The notes below the pieces were generated by a model. It was not told the origin of the DNA. It made no database searches and saw only the letters and a program-made list of their open reading frames with translations. A stretch of DNA of 27,228 bases from CBFGTV01 sp965652145 (lineage in GTDB: Bacteria > Bacillota > Clostridia > Peptostreptococcales > Natronincolaceae). Both the position numbers and the translations under genes were made by a program. Below are positions 14,321 through 22,811 of the stretch, piece by piece. The first letter of the stretch is position 1, and each line of letters opens with the position of its first letter. The DNA is taken from positions 1 to 27,228 of the forward strand of contig CBFGTV010000045.1 in the NCBI GenBank assembly GCA_965652145.1, in the 5' to 3' direction.

Positions 14321-16390
14321 TTACGATATGAGGCTTTCTTTATATTGTAGCTGATAAAGTTTGTAATAAATCCCCTCCAGGGCTAAAAGCTGTTGATGAT
14401 TGCCGGTTTCTCTAATTTTGCCCCTATGAAGGACAATAATTTTGTCGCAATTTTGAATAGTTGAAAGACGGTGGGCAATAGCAATCGAGGTACGACCCTT
14501 AATTAGCTTTAAAATGGCATCTTGAATCAGGGCCTCGGTTTCCGTATCAATATTTGAGGTGGCTTCGTCCAATATCAAAACCGAAGGGTTAAAGGCCAGG
14601 GCTCGGGAAAAGGCAATTAGCTGTCTCTGGCCTGTAGACAGATTGGCACCCCGTTCCATAATGGGCTCATCATATTGCCGGTTTAGCTGATTAATAAATT
14701 GGTCAGCATTGACATATCGGGTGATTTCCTTTATCTGCTGATCTGTAATGTCCTGATTATTGAGAACAATATTATCCCTAACGGTTCCTGTAAACATAAA
14801 GACATCCTGCAAAACGATACCAATATTTCTTCTTAGATCCTCCAGCGGAATCTCTTTAATATTAATTCCATCAAGTAAAATTTCGCCCCTTTGAATGTCG
14901 TAAAACCGGGCTATTAAATTAATGATAGAAGATTTACCGGCTCCGGTGGCTCCCACAAAGGCCACAGATTCCCCTGGACTGATCTTAAAACTGATATCCC
15001 GAAGTACCCAATCTTCATCTTGGTAGGCAAACCAAACATTCTTAAACTCGATCTCACCTTTAAAGCTGGTCTTAGGGATGGCCTTGGAAGAATTGGTGAT
15101 AGTGGGCGTCTGGTCTATCAGGGCGAAAATCCTTTCGGAAGAGGCCATGGCTGCCTGTAAAATATTATATTTTTCTGTCAGGTCATTGATCGGCTGAAAA
15201 AATTGCTTCAAATAGTTCACAAAGGCAAACAGTACGCCGAAATCGATGGACTGGCGCAGTACCTGGCCTCCACCATACCATATGATAATGGCCAGTCCCA
15301 GCGATCTTAGTACCTCCATAAAGGGACGAAAAATGGCAAAGACAAATATTTCCCTCTGATTTGCCTCCAATAGATGCTGATTATGCCTGTCAAACTTGTT
15401 AAATTGCTGCAGCTCACGTTTAAAGGTATGAATTGTCTTCATTCCGGTGAAATTTTCATTCAGAAAGGAATTGATTCGGGCCAGTCTTACCCGTACATCC
15501 CGGTAGGCCGCTCTGATTTTCCTTCTAAAAATAATGGCCGAAATCAAAATCAACGGTAGTACCAGAAAGGAGGCAAGGGCCAGCCTGACATTTAACCTGA
15601 GCATAATAATCACAATTCCCACCAGCAAAAAGACATCCTTGAATAAATTCACCAGTACACTGGTGTACATCTCGTAAAGGGTTTCGGTATCATTGGTTAC
15701 CCTTGTGACCAGCCGGCCTACAGGATTACGGTCAAAAAATCCTAGGGACATATTTTGCAGATGGCTGAACAATTCTTCCCGGATATGGTAAACGATTTTA
15801 TTTCCCGTATAATTCAAAATATAGACTTGAACAAAATTCATGCCAAAGCCCAGTAAAAGAATCAGTAAATAAAACAGACTAAGTTTTTTTAATGATTGAA
15901 TATCTCCAGAACGGAACTGTCGAAGCTCATCCTTAGACAAAGGCTGGGCCTGATATTGTTCGTCATTCACAATCAGCCGATGAACACCTTGGCTTTCCTC
16001 CAAATGATAAACCTGCTCCTTAAGGGAAATGCCGGTAGAAACAAGATAGGTCTGGCCTTCATATTGTATTAACTGGGCAATCGAGTCATAGTCACGATGC
16101 CCATTGTGATTTGACTCTCTGACGTAGTATTGATTTTCAAAGGTGAAGGCCGTTAGCTCCTCCGGGGTGGTATTATATACATACAGGGGTTCTTCATAGA
16201 CATTAATATAATCATCTATGGCAATTTTAATAATATAGGGCTGGGCCAGGTCAACCAGAGCAATGCAAATTAACAGAAAGATGCAAAGGCTCAACCAGTG
16301 CCAGTAGGGTTTTGCATATTTTAAAAGACGAGCCATCAGCTTAGCATCATAAGCCTTTCCTAGTGCTTCCTCTTGATGAAAATTATCCAT
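14321..16390 (-). CDS. Heterodimeric ABC multidrug exporter, large subunit (BmrD/YheH-like)
   Basis: A 689-residue half-transporter with six transmembrane helices and a C-terminal nucleotide-binding domain. An insertion at about 62-168 between the first two helices would form an extracytoplasmic domain, as in B. subtilis BmrD. Motifs: Walker A GATGAGKS (480-487), Q-loop Gln528, signature LSTGQ (584-588), Walker B VLILDE with catalytic Glu609, and His640. The signature is LSTGQ where active sites have LSGGQ, while the Walker B glutamate is intact, so this subunit contributes the active-site Walker motifs and the degenerate site's signature. The partner gene lies 17 bases upstream in the same operon. 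Substrates are likely lipophilic drugs or lipids, but this is not shown by the sequence. Confidence 0.9.
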   Translation of the reverse strand: MDNFHQEEALGKAYDAKLMARLLKYAKPYWHWLSLCIFLLICIALVDLAQPYIIKIAIDDYINVYEEPLYVYNTTPEELTAFTFENQYYVRESNHNGHRDYDSIAQLIQYEGQTYLVSTGISLKEQVYHLEESQGVHRLIVNDEQYQAQPLSKDELRQFRSGDIQSLKKLSLFYLLILLLGFGMNFVQVYILNYTGNKIVYHIREELFSHLQNMSLGFFDRNPVGRLVTRVTNDTETLYEMYTSVLVNLFKDVFLLVGIVIIMLRLNVRLALASFLVLPLILISAIIFRRKIRAAYRDVRVRLARINSFLNENFTGMKTIHTFKRELQQFNKFDRHNQHLLEANQREIFVFAIFRPFMEVLRSLGLAIIIWYGGGQVLRQSIDFGVLFAFVNYLKQFFQPINDLTEKYNILQAAMASSERIFALIDQTPTITNSSKAIPKTSFKGEIEFKNVWFAYQDEDWVLRDISFKISPGESVAFVGATGAGKSSIINLIARFYDIQRGEILLDGINIKEIPLEDLRRNIGIVLQDVFMFTGTVRDNIVLNNQDITDQQIKEITRYVNADQFINQLNRQYDEPIMERGANLSTGQRQLIAFSRALAFNPSVLILDEATSNIDTETEALIQDAILKLIKGRTSIAIAHRLSTIQNCDKIIVLHRGKIRETGNHQQLLALEGIYYKLYQLQYKESLIS

Positions 16391-16407
16391 AATACGTGTA
16401 TCCTCCC

Positions 16408-18156
16408 CTATTCATTGGCAATCTTTTCTTCCAGCAGCTGCCTTTGATATAGTTCATAATAATACCCTTGACGATTCAACAGAGAATCATGGGTTCCTTC
16501 CTCAACAATACTTCCATTATCCATAACAATGATCTGGTCACAGTTTTTAATGGTGGAAATCCGGTGGGCAATAATCATACTGGTTTTTCCCTTTAATTCC
16601 TCCTTCAAGGCATTTAAAATTCTTTCCTCGGTATTGGTATCCACAGCTGAAAGGGAGTCATCCAATATCAGTATTTTGGGTTGTTTGACAAGGGCCCTGG
16701 CAATAGAGATCCGTTGTTTTTGCCCGCCAGACAGGGTAACACCCCTTTCCCCTACGTAGGTTTCATATTGAAGGGGGAAATCCATAATATTATCATGCAC
16801 CTCGGCAATTCTGGCCACCCGTTCCACCTCCTGCTGGGAATAGGAATCCAGACCAAAGGCAATGTTTTCGGAAATGGTGGTGGAAAAAAGAAAGCTGTCC
16901 TGATCGACATAGCCAATATGCCTTCTCAAATCCTCCAATTGAAGGCTGTTAACAGAAATTCCATCTAAACAAATTTCACCTTGATTAACATCATACAGCC
17001 TGAGTAGCAATGCCGCCAGGGTCGTCTTGCCACTGCCGGTTTTACCGATGATTCCGAGGGTTTTTCCTGCCTCAATCTTAATTGAAAAGTCCTTTAGAGC
17101 ATAGGCATTGCTGCCCGGATATTGAAACGATACCTTTTTAAACTCAACCACACCCTTGGGATCATGCCATTTTTGAGCTCCGTCGATATCCTTAATTTCG
17201 GGTTTCTCATCAAATATGTGGTTAAGGCGCTCCATTGAGGCAGCCCCCCGTTCCAAAACATTGATGACATACCCAAGGGCCATGACAGGCCAAACCAATA
17301 GGCCCAGGTAACTGTTAAAGGCAATGAAATCACCCAGGGTAATGGTATTGTTAATGACAAGTATGCCGCCATAGCCAATGACAATTAAGTAGCTAAACCC
17401 TGAGATAAGCTGAACAAAGGGCATAAAAAGACCAAATAGCTTTACCAGGCGCATGTTTTTTTCAAACAGTATCTGATTCTTCCCATTAAATTTTATAATT
17501 TCTGCCGCTTCCTGTACAAAGGATTTTACAACCCTAATGCCAGAAAAGTTTTCCTGTACAGTATCGGTCATAGAAGAAAATGCCTCCTGTACCTCCCGAA
17601 AACGCCTGTTAATAATCGGTGCAGATTTCCCAATGGCAATCGCCAAAAGGGGGAGGGGAAAGAGGGCCATGATGGTCAGTCGTAAATCTGTTGTAGTGGC
17701 CATCATAAAAATGGCAATAATCGTAATAAAAACTGCATCCGTCATCATTACAACACCCATTCCCAGGGCCATACGAACTGCATTAATGTCGTTGGTGGCA
17801 TGGGCCATCAAATCTCCAGTTTTGTGGTGGGTATAATAGTTGGTGGAAAGGCCCAGCAGGTGTGAAAAAAGCCGGTTCCTTAGCTCATATTCAAGCCTTC
17901 TGGAGGTTCCAATGATAAAAATACGCCATAGAAAACGGAAAAATGCAATTCCAATACCAATTAACAGTACATAGAAGCCATATCGCAGCAGATCATTTCT
18001 GGTCAGGCTATTGGCCTGAAGCTGGTCGGTAAACCGCCTCAAAACCTCTGGAATAACCAATTGAAAAATATCAACCAGTAAAAGCCATACAATTCCCCAA
18101 AAGTAATACCATTTGTTTTTAACAAAAAAACCTTTTAAAGTTGCAAAATGCTTCAT
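16408..18156 (-). CDS. Heterodimeric ABC multidrug exporter, small subunit (BmrC/YheI-like)
   Basis: A 582-residue half-transporter: six transmembrane helices (about 15-300) then a nucleotide-binding domain with Walker A GKTGSGKT (371-378), canonical signature LSGGQ (475-479), Walker B ILILDD and His531. Residue 500 is Asp where catalytic Glu is expected, so its own Walker site should hydrolyse ATP poorly. Paired with LSTGQ in the partner this makes one degenerate and one active ATP site, the hallmark of BmrCD, LmrCD and TM287/288. The start ATG 18156 is five bases behind GAGGTG. It is first in the operon; the partner follows 17 bases later. No adjacent regulator of the exporter is obvious. 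Confidence 0.9.
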   Translation of the reverse strand: MKHFATLKGFFVKNKWYYFWGIVWLLLVDIFQLVIPEVLRRFTDQLQANSLTRNDLLRYGFYVLLIGIGIAFFRFLWRIFIIGTSRRLEYELRNRLFSHLLGLSTNYYTHHKTGDLMAHATNDINAVRMALGMGVVMMTDAVFITIIAIFMMATTTDLRLTIMALFPLPLLAIAIGKSAPIINRRFREVQEAFSSMTDTVQENFSGIRVVKSFVQEAAEIIKFNGKNQILFEKNMRLVKLFGLFMPFVQLISGFSYLIVIGYGGILVINNTITLGDFIAFNSYLGLLVWPVMALGYVINVLERGAASMERLNHIFDEKPEIKDIDGAQKWHDPKGVVEFKKVSFQYPGSNAYALKDFSIKIEAGKTLGIIGKTGSGKTTLAALLLRLYDVNQGEICLDGISVNSLQLEDLRRHIGYVDQDSFLFSTTISENIAFGLDSYSQQEVERVARIAEVHDNIMDFPLQYETYVGERGVTLSGGQKQRISIARALVKQPKILILDDSLSAVDTNTEERILNALKEELKGKTSMIIAHRISTIKNCDQIIVMDNGSIVEEGTHDSLLNRQGYYYELYQRQLLEEKIANE

Positions 18157-18309
18157 ATAAACACCTCGGCTAAAAATTTTGACAGTTTAAGTATTAAAAC
18201 TTCTATAAAAAGGGGTGGACTCCTTTAAAATTTTCATATTTTTTTCTAATTACAGTAGTACATATTCAAGTTCAATTTGGAAAAAATATGGCTAAAGGAG
18301 GTGTTTATT

Positions 18310-18501
18310 ATGAATATGAATACAAAGGACATGATTACCAAAAAGCTGCTGGATGCCCAGGAAATGGTTCGTGATTATGAAATGTTTTCAAAGCAGATGG
18401 AGGATCGAGAGGTATCAGAGCGTTTTAAAATGTTTGCCGAGGAGTGCGGTATGCAGGCAAGAGAATTACAAAGATTGGCGGACAAATATAAAAGAGATTA
18501 G
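18310..18501 (+). CDS. 63-residue helical protein, unknown function
   Basis: The start is ATG 18310, six bases behind AAAGGAGGTG (18294-18303); an in-frame ATG at 18277 lies upstream of that site and is unlikely. The protein is charged and predicted almost entirely helical: MITKKLLDAQEMVRDYEMFSKQ, then SERFKMFAEECGMQARELQRLADKY. The two helices could pack as a ferritin-like or coiled-coil hairpin, like many short clostridial spore-coat-associated or rubrerythrin-like proteins, but no metal-binding motif is clear. It has a single Cys. It is divergent from the ABC exporter and ends at its own terminator (18531-18574). Confidence 0.7.
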   Translation: MNMNTKDMITKKLLDAQEMVRDYEMFSKQMEDREVSERFKMFAEECGMQARELQRLADKYKRD

Positions 18502-18530
18502 TACCTACCCTATCTACTCTATGGAAAAGT

Positions 18531-18574
18531 CAGCACCCTTTCGTATAGCATATACGATGTGGTCGCTGTTTTTT
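18531..18574 (+). terminator. Terminator of the small helical gene
   Basis: CAGC and ACC (18531-18537) pair with GGT and GCTG (18561-18568), enclosing an inner stem CGTATA / TATACG, followed by six T residues at 18569-18574. Confidence 0.75.
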
Positions 18575-18613
18575 CTTGTCTAAAATCAGAGGCTATTTAA
18601 AGGGATGAATGTT

Positions 18614-18622
18614 TGATATAAT
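18614..18622 (+). promoter_or_regulatory. Extended -10 promoter of the MocR gene
   Basis: TGATATAAT is a perfect extended -10 element; a -35 box is weak (tattta near 18594). It lies 37 bases before the start codon. Confidence 0.55.
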
Positions 18623-18658
18623 GTAGTTCATAGGAACAATATTAATGAGGTGAAGCCT

Positions 18659-20158
18659 ATGAAGATTTATGAGGGAATCCGTCTGGATAAAGGAAATTAC
18701 CAGCACTTATATATTCAACTCTATACCGCCATCAAGGAATTGGTTTTTCAAGGAAAGCTAAAGGGAGGAGATAGGCTATTACCTGTAAGGAAAATGGCAG
18801 AGCAATTAGGGGTCAATAATGTTACCGTGGTGAAGGCCTATGAGATATTAGAAAAAGAAGGTATTGTTTATAAGAAAATTGGAAGCGGTACCTATGTTTC
18901 ACCCCAGGTTCACCATGCTTTAAAGGGAATCGAGGGGACTGACATCGGTTCATCGAATTTATCAAATGAAAATGAAAGATTAATGAACCAGGGGAGAATG
19001 AAAATTGAAGACTACATGATTAATTTTGCCAGTGGCACCCCATCAGCTGAGCTTTTTCCTGTAGAAGATTTTAAAATAGCCATTAATGAAGCCCTGGACC
19101 GGGATCAGGGCTATGCCTTTGGTTACCAAGAGGGGCAGGGTTATTACCCCTTGAGGGAAATGCTAAAGGAATATATTTCAGAAAAGGGAATGCTGGAGGA
19201 GGCAGAAAATATTCACATTATTTCAGGGGCACAACAGGGAATCGATATTGTTGCCAAGGCGCTGCTTAATTATGGTGATTTTGTACTGACTGAAAACCCC
19301 ACCTATACAGGAGCTATGGGGGCCTTTCAATCAAGGGGAGCTAAAATTATTGAGCTGCCCCTGGAACAGGATGGACTGAACCTTGACATGCTGGAAAAGA
19401 AAATTAAGACCTATCGTCCGAAGCTGTTATATGTTATGCCCAATTTTCAAAATCCTACGGGAATCTCCTACAGCAGAGATAAAAAGGTACAGCTTATAGA
19501 ATTGGCCAATCAATATGACCTATATATATTAGAAGATGACTATTTAAGCGATTTAAATTTTTCTGGTGAAGATAACAGTACCTTGAAATCCCTTGACCAT
19601 GGGGAACGGGTCATCTATTTAAAGAGCTTTTCCAAGATTCTGATGCCCGGTTTACGCTTGGGATTTTTGGTGATCCCAACCAATCTACAGGAGCATTTAT
19701 TGCTGGCAAAGCATAACTCAGATATTTCTACAGCTGGGCTTTTGCAAAGAGCCTTTGAAATCTATTTGAGAAAGGGTATTTTTAAACAACATATCAGACA
19801 CATGGAAGCCAGCTACAGAGAACGATTTAATACAATGGTTAAGGCTTTAACGGAGTCAATGCCCTCAATCGTTACCTGGCAATTGCCAAGGGGCGGGGTT
19901 AATTTTTGGTTAAGGCTGCCCAAGGAGTTTTCATCCCAGGTGCTCTATGATGAGGCAAAAAAAGAAAATGTTGTCTTTGCTCCTGGCGGACTATTTTTTG
20001 TTAATAATCGAGATGATTCCTATTTCCGTTTAAGTATTGCTTCAGTTAATACCAGAGAAATAGAGTATGGAGTAAAAATCCTGGCAAGAATGATTGATGA
20101 TTTTATTAATCATCGAAGACTTGGCCTAATCGAAGGACAAATCAAACCAATCCTATAG
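18659..20158 (+). CDS. MocR-family transcription regulator (GntR plus aminotransferase)
   Basis: 499 residues. Residues 1 to about 80 form a GntR winged helix (LYIQLYTAIKELVFQGKL, LPVRKMAEQLGVNNVTVVKAYEILEKEGIV, GSGTYV), joined by a linker to a fold-type I PLP aminotransferase domain: MPNFQNPTG (260-268), EDDYLSDL, and the PLP-binding Lys326 in SFSKILMPG. Members control pyridoxal, GABA, taurine or polyamine genes, or act as aminotransferases. Here no pdxST or gab genes are adjacent, so the target is unknown. The start is ATG 18659, six bases behind GAGGTG; a GTG at 18650 overlaps this site. The lipid kinase gene starts 91 bases downstream. Confidence 0.92.
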   Translation: MKIYEGIRLDKGNYQHLYIQLYTAIKELVFQGKLKGGDRLLPVRKMAEQLGVNNVTVVKAYEILEKEGIVYKKIGSGTYVSPQVHHALKGIEGTDIGSSNLSNENERLMNQGRMKIEDYMINFASGTPSAELFPVEDFKIAINEALDRDQGYAFGYQEGQGYYPLREMLKEYISEKGMLEEAENIHIISGAQQGIDIVAKALLNYGDFVLTENPTYTGAMGAFQSRGAKIIELPLEQDGLNLDMLEKKIKTYRPKLLYVMPNFQNPTGISYSRDKKVQLIELANQYDLYILEDDYLSDLNFSGEDNSTLKSLDHGERVIYLKSFSKILMPGLRLGFLVIPTNLQEHLLLAKHNSDISTAGLLQRAFEIYLRKGIFKQHIRHMEASYRERFNTMVKALTESMPSIVTWQLPRGGVNFWLRLPKEFSSQVLYDEAKKENVVFAPGGLFFVNNRDDSYFRLSIASVNTREIEYGVKILARMIDDFINHRRLGLIEGQIKPIL

Positions 20159-20249
20159 TACTCATTAATTCTTTGTATATTTTCTTTAAATGATACTAAT
20201 GAAGAATTCCTGCCGCTTTGAAAGCAGGAAAATACTAGGGGGAAAGATA

Positions 20250-21152
20250 ATGAATAAAATAAAAATAATATATAATCCAGATTCGGGAAGAAGGTTATTA
20301 CAAAGAAATATACCGAGATTAAAGGAGATCATGTGGTCGGAATATGGATGCCTGTGTGACCTGGTAAAAACCACCGGGCCCTTCCATGCTAAAGAGCTGG
20401 CCCATGATGCCTGCTTAGAGGGCTGTGATATTATAGTAGCCGCCGGCGGTGACGGTACTGTAAATGAAGTAATTAATGGTATGCTCACAGCAAGTCAGCC
20501 CAATTCTGGTCGCACCAAGCTGGCTATTTACCCGGCAGGCACCGTTAACGATTTTGGCTGTCATTTAAAAATACCAAAAACAATTGAGCAATTTGCCTAT
20601 ATGCTGAATAGAGCTGAAAGTATCCCGGTTGATGTTGGAAGGGCAGGAGATCGCTACTTTTTAAATGTGGCAGCGGCAGGACTATTAACCGATGTAGCCC
20701 ATCGAGTTTCTTCAGAGGCCAAGACCTTTTTTGGAAGGTTTGCCTATTATTTTGAAGGAATCAAGGAGTTTCCCAAGCAATTATTTCATCCTATTAATAT
20801 TCAGCTTAAAATTGGAAGCACCATAGAAGAGAAGGAAATATTGTTTTTTATTCTGGCCAACAGTCCCCATGTAGGGGGATTTAAAAGTCTTGCTCCGGAG
20901 GCCAAGACCAATGATGCCCTCCTGGATTTGATATTTGTTGAGAACAGCCAGCTGAAGGATATGGCAGGACTATTTCTGATGCTGCTCCAGGGAAATCATA
21001 TCAATCATCCCAATATTCAGTATCTGCAGGTAAAAGAGGTGAGTATCGCCTGTCAAGAGGAGATTGTTGTGGATGTTGACGGAGAATATGGTGGGAAGCT
21101 GCCCCTAACCTTTAAGGCACATCAGGCGGCAATTGACATTTTGATACCTTAA
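20250..21152 (+). CDS. Diacylglycerol kinase-like lipid kinase (YegS/DgkB family)
   Basis: 300 residues, the usual length for this family. The ATP-binding motif GGDGTVNEVINGML (66-79) is complete. Further family segments are YNPDSGRR (8-15), YPAGTVNDFG, and LNVAAAGLLTDV. In Gram-positive bacteria such enzymes phosphorylate diacylglycerol from lipoteichoic acid turnover, or an undecaprenyl- or sphingoid-like lipid, at the membrane face; no signal peptide is present. The start is ATG 20250, behind AGGGGGA (20237-20243); an in-frame ATG at 20190 has no ribosome-binding site. A hairpin at 20207-20230 precedes it. It may be read through from the MocR gene. A terminator follows at 21179. Confidence 0.88.
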   Translation: MNKIKIIYNPDSGRRLLQRNIPRLKEIMWSEYGCLCDLVKTTGPFHAKELAHDACLEGCDIIVAAGGDGTVNEVINGMLTASQPNSGRTKLAIYPAGTVNDFGCHLKIPKTIEQFAYMLNRAESIPVDVGRAGDRYFLNVAAAGLLTDVAHRVSSEAKTFFGRFAYYFEGIKEFPKQLFHPINIQLKIGSTIEEKEILFFILANSPHVGGFKSLAPEAKTNDALLDLIFVENSQLKDMAGLFLMLLQGNHINHPNIQYLQVKEVSIACQEEIVVDVDGEYGGKLPLTFKAHQAAIDILIP

Positions 21153-21178
21153 CTGATGGCAATTTGTATAATTGTCTG

Positions 21179-21227
21179 CTAGTACCCTGCGTATTTAAAT
21201 GGCGCAAGGTACTAGTTTTATTTTTTT
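21179..21227 (+). terminator. Terminator of the lipid kinase gene
   Basis: CTAGTACC (21179-21186) pairs with GGTACTAG (21208-21215), with an inner TGCG/CGCA stem, followed by a T-rich tract (21216-21227) that reaches the bactofilin stop. Confidence 0.88.
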
Positions 21228-21628
21228 CAGGTGACAACAGGTTCCCTGTCATCAGCCAGGGAGCTTGATTCCTTTTGCATTTTACAGCTTCCTTCAAAAA
21301 TCGCATTTTCATCTAAAATAAAGGATTTAACCCATACATCGCCATAGAGGCTTCCCCCGGTGGCAATTCGCAGCTGTTCCGCTGCTGTAATATTTCCCTG
21401 TATTTCACCGGCAACCATTAGGTTGTTTACCTGAATATTACCTATAATTTTTCCGGTTTCACCAATAAAAAGGTTTCCGTCCACTACAATTTCACCCTTA
21501 AAGCTGCCATCAATTCTCAGGGTTCCCTTAGCCCGTAGCATACCCTCCAAATAGCAGTCTTTATCAATAATGCTGCTGGCACGGCTGTACTGAACCTCTT
21601 CCTTTCTATTTTCCTTTTTATTAAACAT
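21227..21628 (-). CDS. Bactofilin (polymer-forming cytoskeletal protein)
   Basis: 133 residues. The middle is a right-handed beta-helix repeat of short hydrophobic turns: LRAKGTLRIDGSFKGEIVVDG, LFIGETGKIIGNIQVNNLMVAGEIQGNI, ATGGSLYGDVWVKSFILDENAIFEGS. This is the bactofilin (DUF583) fold, which polymerises without nucleotide and scaffolds cell-wall enzymes at the membrane. The N-terminal tail (about 1-20) is charged and likely disordered. The start ATG 21628 is seven bases behind AAGGAGG. It is 19 bases downstream of an M23 peptidase in the same operon, the well-known bactofilin-M23 pairing, so the two probably shape the wall together. Confidence 0.92.
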   Translation of the reverse strand: MFNKKENRKEEVQYSRASSIIDKDCYLEGMLRAKGTLRIDGSFKGEIVVDGNLFIGETGKIIGNIQVNNLMVAGEIQGNITAAEQLRIATGGSLYGDVWVKSFILDENAIFEGSCKMQKESSSLADDREPVVT

Positions 21629-21647
21629 AGCCTGTCCTCCTTGTTGT

Positions 21648-22574
21648 TTATTCCAGTATGGTGGTGGGGTCTACTGCTTTTCCGTTAATTCTGATTTCAA
21701 AGTGTAAATGGGGGCCTGTGCTTCTTCCGGTACTGCCCATCTTGGCAATTACATCGCCCTTATTCACTTTGTCGCCCACCTTGACTAAGTTGCTGGAATT
21801 ATGTGCATAAACAGAAGTATAGCCGTGTCCATGGGAAATAATAACCATTCGGCCATAGCCGCCATTATAGCCTGAGAAGGTAACGATGCCACTTCCGCTG
21901 GCATAAATATCGGTACCTTTTTGATTAGCAAGGTCTATACCAGAATGGAATTCCCGGTTTCGTGAGGTTGGTGAAATACGATAGCCATAGGGCGAGGTAA
22001 GGCGACCGACGGTGGGTTGTAGATTGGGAATAGAATCAATATATTCCAGCTGTTTTTCTACATCAACAACCAGCTTTTCCATTGACTGCTTCTGTTGTTC
22101 AATCAATTGATCCAAATGGAGTAAGCCATCTTCAAGGCTTACATCAATAATTGAAGGGCGCAGGCTGGAACGGGTTACCAGAAAGGCAGGAAGGGTTTCG
22201 GCTGCATTGGTTTTAGCCTCGTTGTCTAGACCGACCATATTAAGTACCCTATCCTGGAGCTGGTTGAGGTCTAAAAGCTTTTTCTCTATTTCGGCCGAAC
22301 GATTACGCAGATATTCTATTTCAAAGGCTTGATTGAAATTTTCATCCTCTAATATGGCCACCTGATTTTCTGCCATGATCAGGGCTTCTTTAACATTAAA
22401 AAATTCCTTAGAGATACCTATGGAAAATATGAAGGATACGATCATGAATAAGGCTCCTGCCGCAGGAATCCAGTAGGGAATGGTAAATTGGACAATTTTG
22501 TTGGTGGTGCTGGGAATAATTGTGAAGGATAGCATTTTATTTTGCTTCATTGTATAGTGAATATATTTTTTCAT
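21648..22574 (-). CDS. Membrane-anchored M23 peptidoglycan endopeptidase
   Basis: 308 residues. One transmembrane helix (about 32-54) is preceded by a basic cytoplasmic stretch; then come long coiled-coil segments (about 60-115 and 150-180) and the LytM/M23 zinc peptidase domain (about 190-308). Metal and catalytic motifs are complete: His210-x3-Asp214 (HSGID), YAHNS with His258, and HLHFEI with His289 and His291. It cleaves peptide cross-links in peptidoglycan on the outside of the membrane. The bactofilin encoded downstream probably positions it. The ribosome-binding site AGGAGG is about 13 bases from the only usable ATG, an unusually wide spacing that could reduce translation. A perfect Spo0A-like box lies upstream. 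Confidence 0.92.
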   Translation of the reverse strand: MKKYIHYTMKQNKMLSFTIIPSTTNKIVQFTIPYWIPAAGALFMIVSFIFSIGISKEFFNVKEALIMAENQVAILEDENFNQAFEIEYLRNRSAEIEKKLLDLNQLQDRVLNMVGLDNEAKTNAAETLPAFLVTRSSLRPSIIDVSLEDGLLHLDQLIEQQKQSMEKLVVDVEKQLEYIDSIPNLQPTVGRLTSPYGYRISPTSRNREFHSGIDLANQKGTDIYASGSGIVTFSGYNGGYGRMVIISHGHGYTSVYAHNSSNLVKVGDKVNKGDVIAKMGSTGRSTGPHLHFEIRINGKAVDPTTILE

Positions 22575-22633
22575 CGAATGCTAAATACCTCCTTCCTCAT
22601 GGCCTGCTAAATACCCATAATTACATATCTAAA

Positions 22634-22642
22634 TTCGACAAA
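22634..22642 (-). promoter_or_regulatory. Possible Spo0A box upstream of the M23-bactofilin operon
   Basis: The minus strand reads TTTGTCGAA, matching the core 0A box TGTCGAA and its usual T flank. It lies 60 bases upstream of the M23 start. The marR unit is transcribed the other way from the same gap. A 9-base match in a 237-bp gap is unlikely but not impossible by chance. Confidence 0.4.
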
Positions 22643-22771
22643 TTGCTCTTTATCCCTTTAAAAAATATAATTTTTTTGGAAAATGGGGAAAATAGTAGAA
22701 AAGTCCCTTGTAAAAAATTAAAAGTTAAAAAATGATTTTAAATGATTTTGTTAGCATTATAACCGAAATAT

Positions 22772-22796
22772 GATAAAATAAATTAAATATTTTATC
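22772..22796. promoter_or_regulatory. Perfect inverted repeat, candidate MarR operator
   Basis: GATAAAATA (22772-22780), 7-bp spacer, TATTTTATC (22788-22796). It lies just before the marR ribosome-binding site (22800-22806), near the likely transcription start. The AT-rich palindrome and position fit autorepression by MarR-family dimers. A 10-bp tandem repeat (AATGATTTT) precedes it at 22731-22750. Confidence 0.5.
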
Positions 22797-22811
22797 TTCA
22801 GGAGGATTAAT

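Noticed and set aside
18184..18201. Imperfect palindrome AGTTTAAGTATTAAAACT upstream of the ABC exporter
   Set aside because: Central mismatches and AT-rich surroundings; not distinct enough to call an operator.
20207..20230. Hairpin before the lipid kinase as a terminator of the MocR gene
   Set aside because: 7-bp stem with no T-tract after it on either strand, so termination is not supported.
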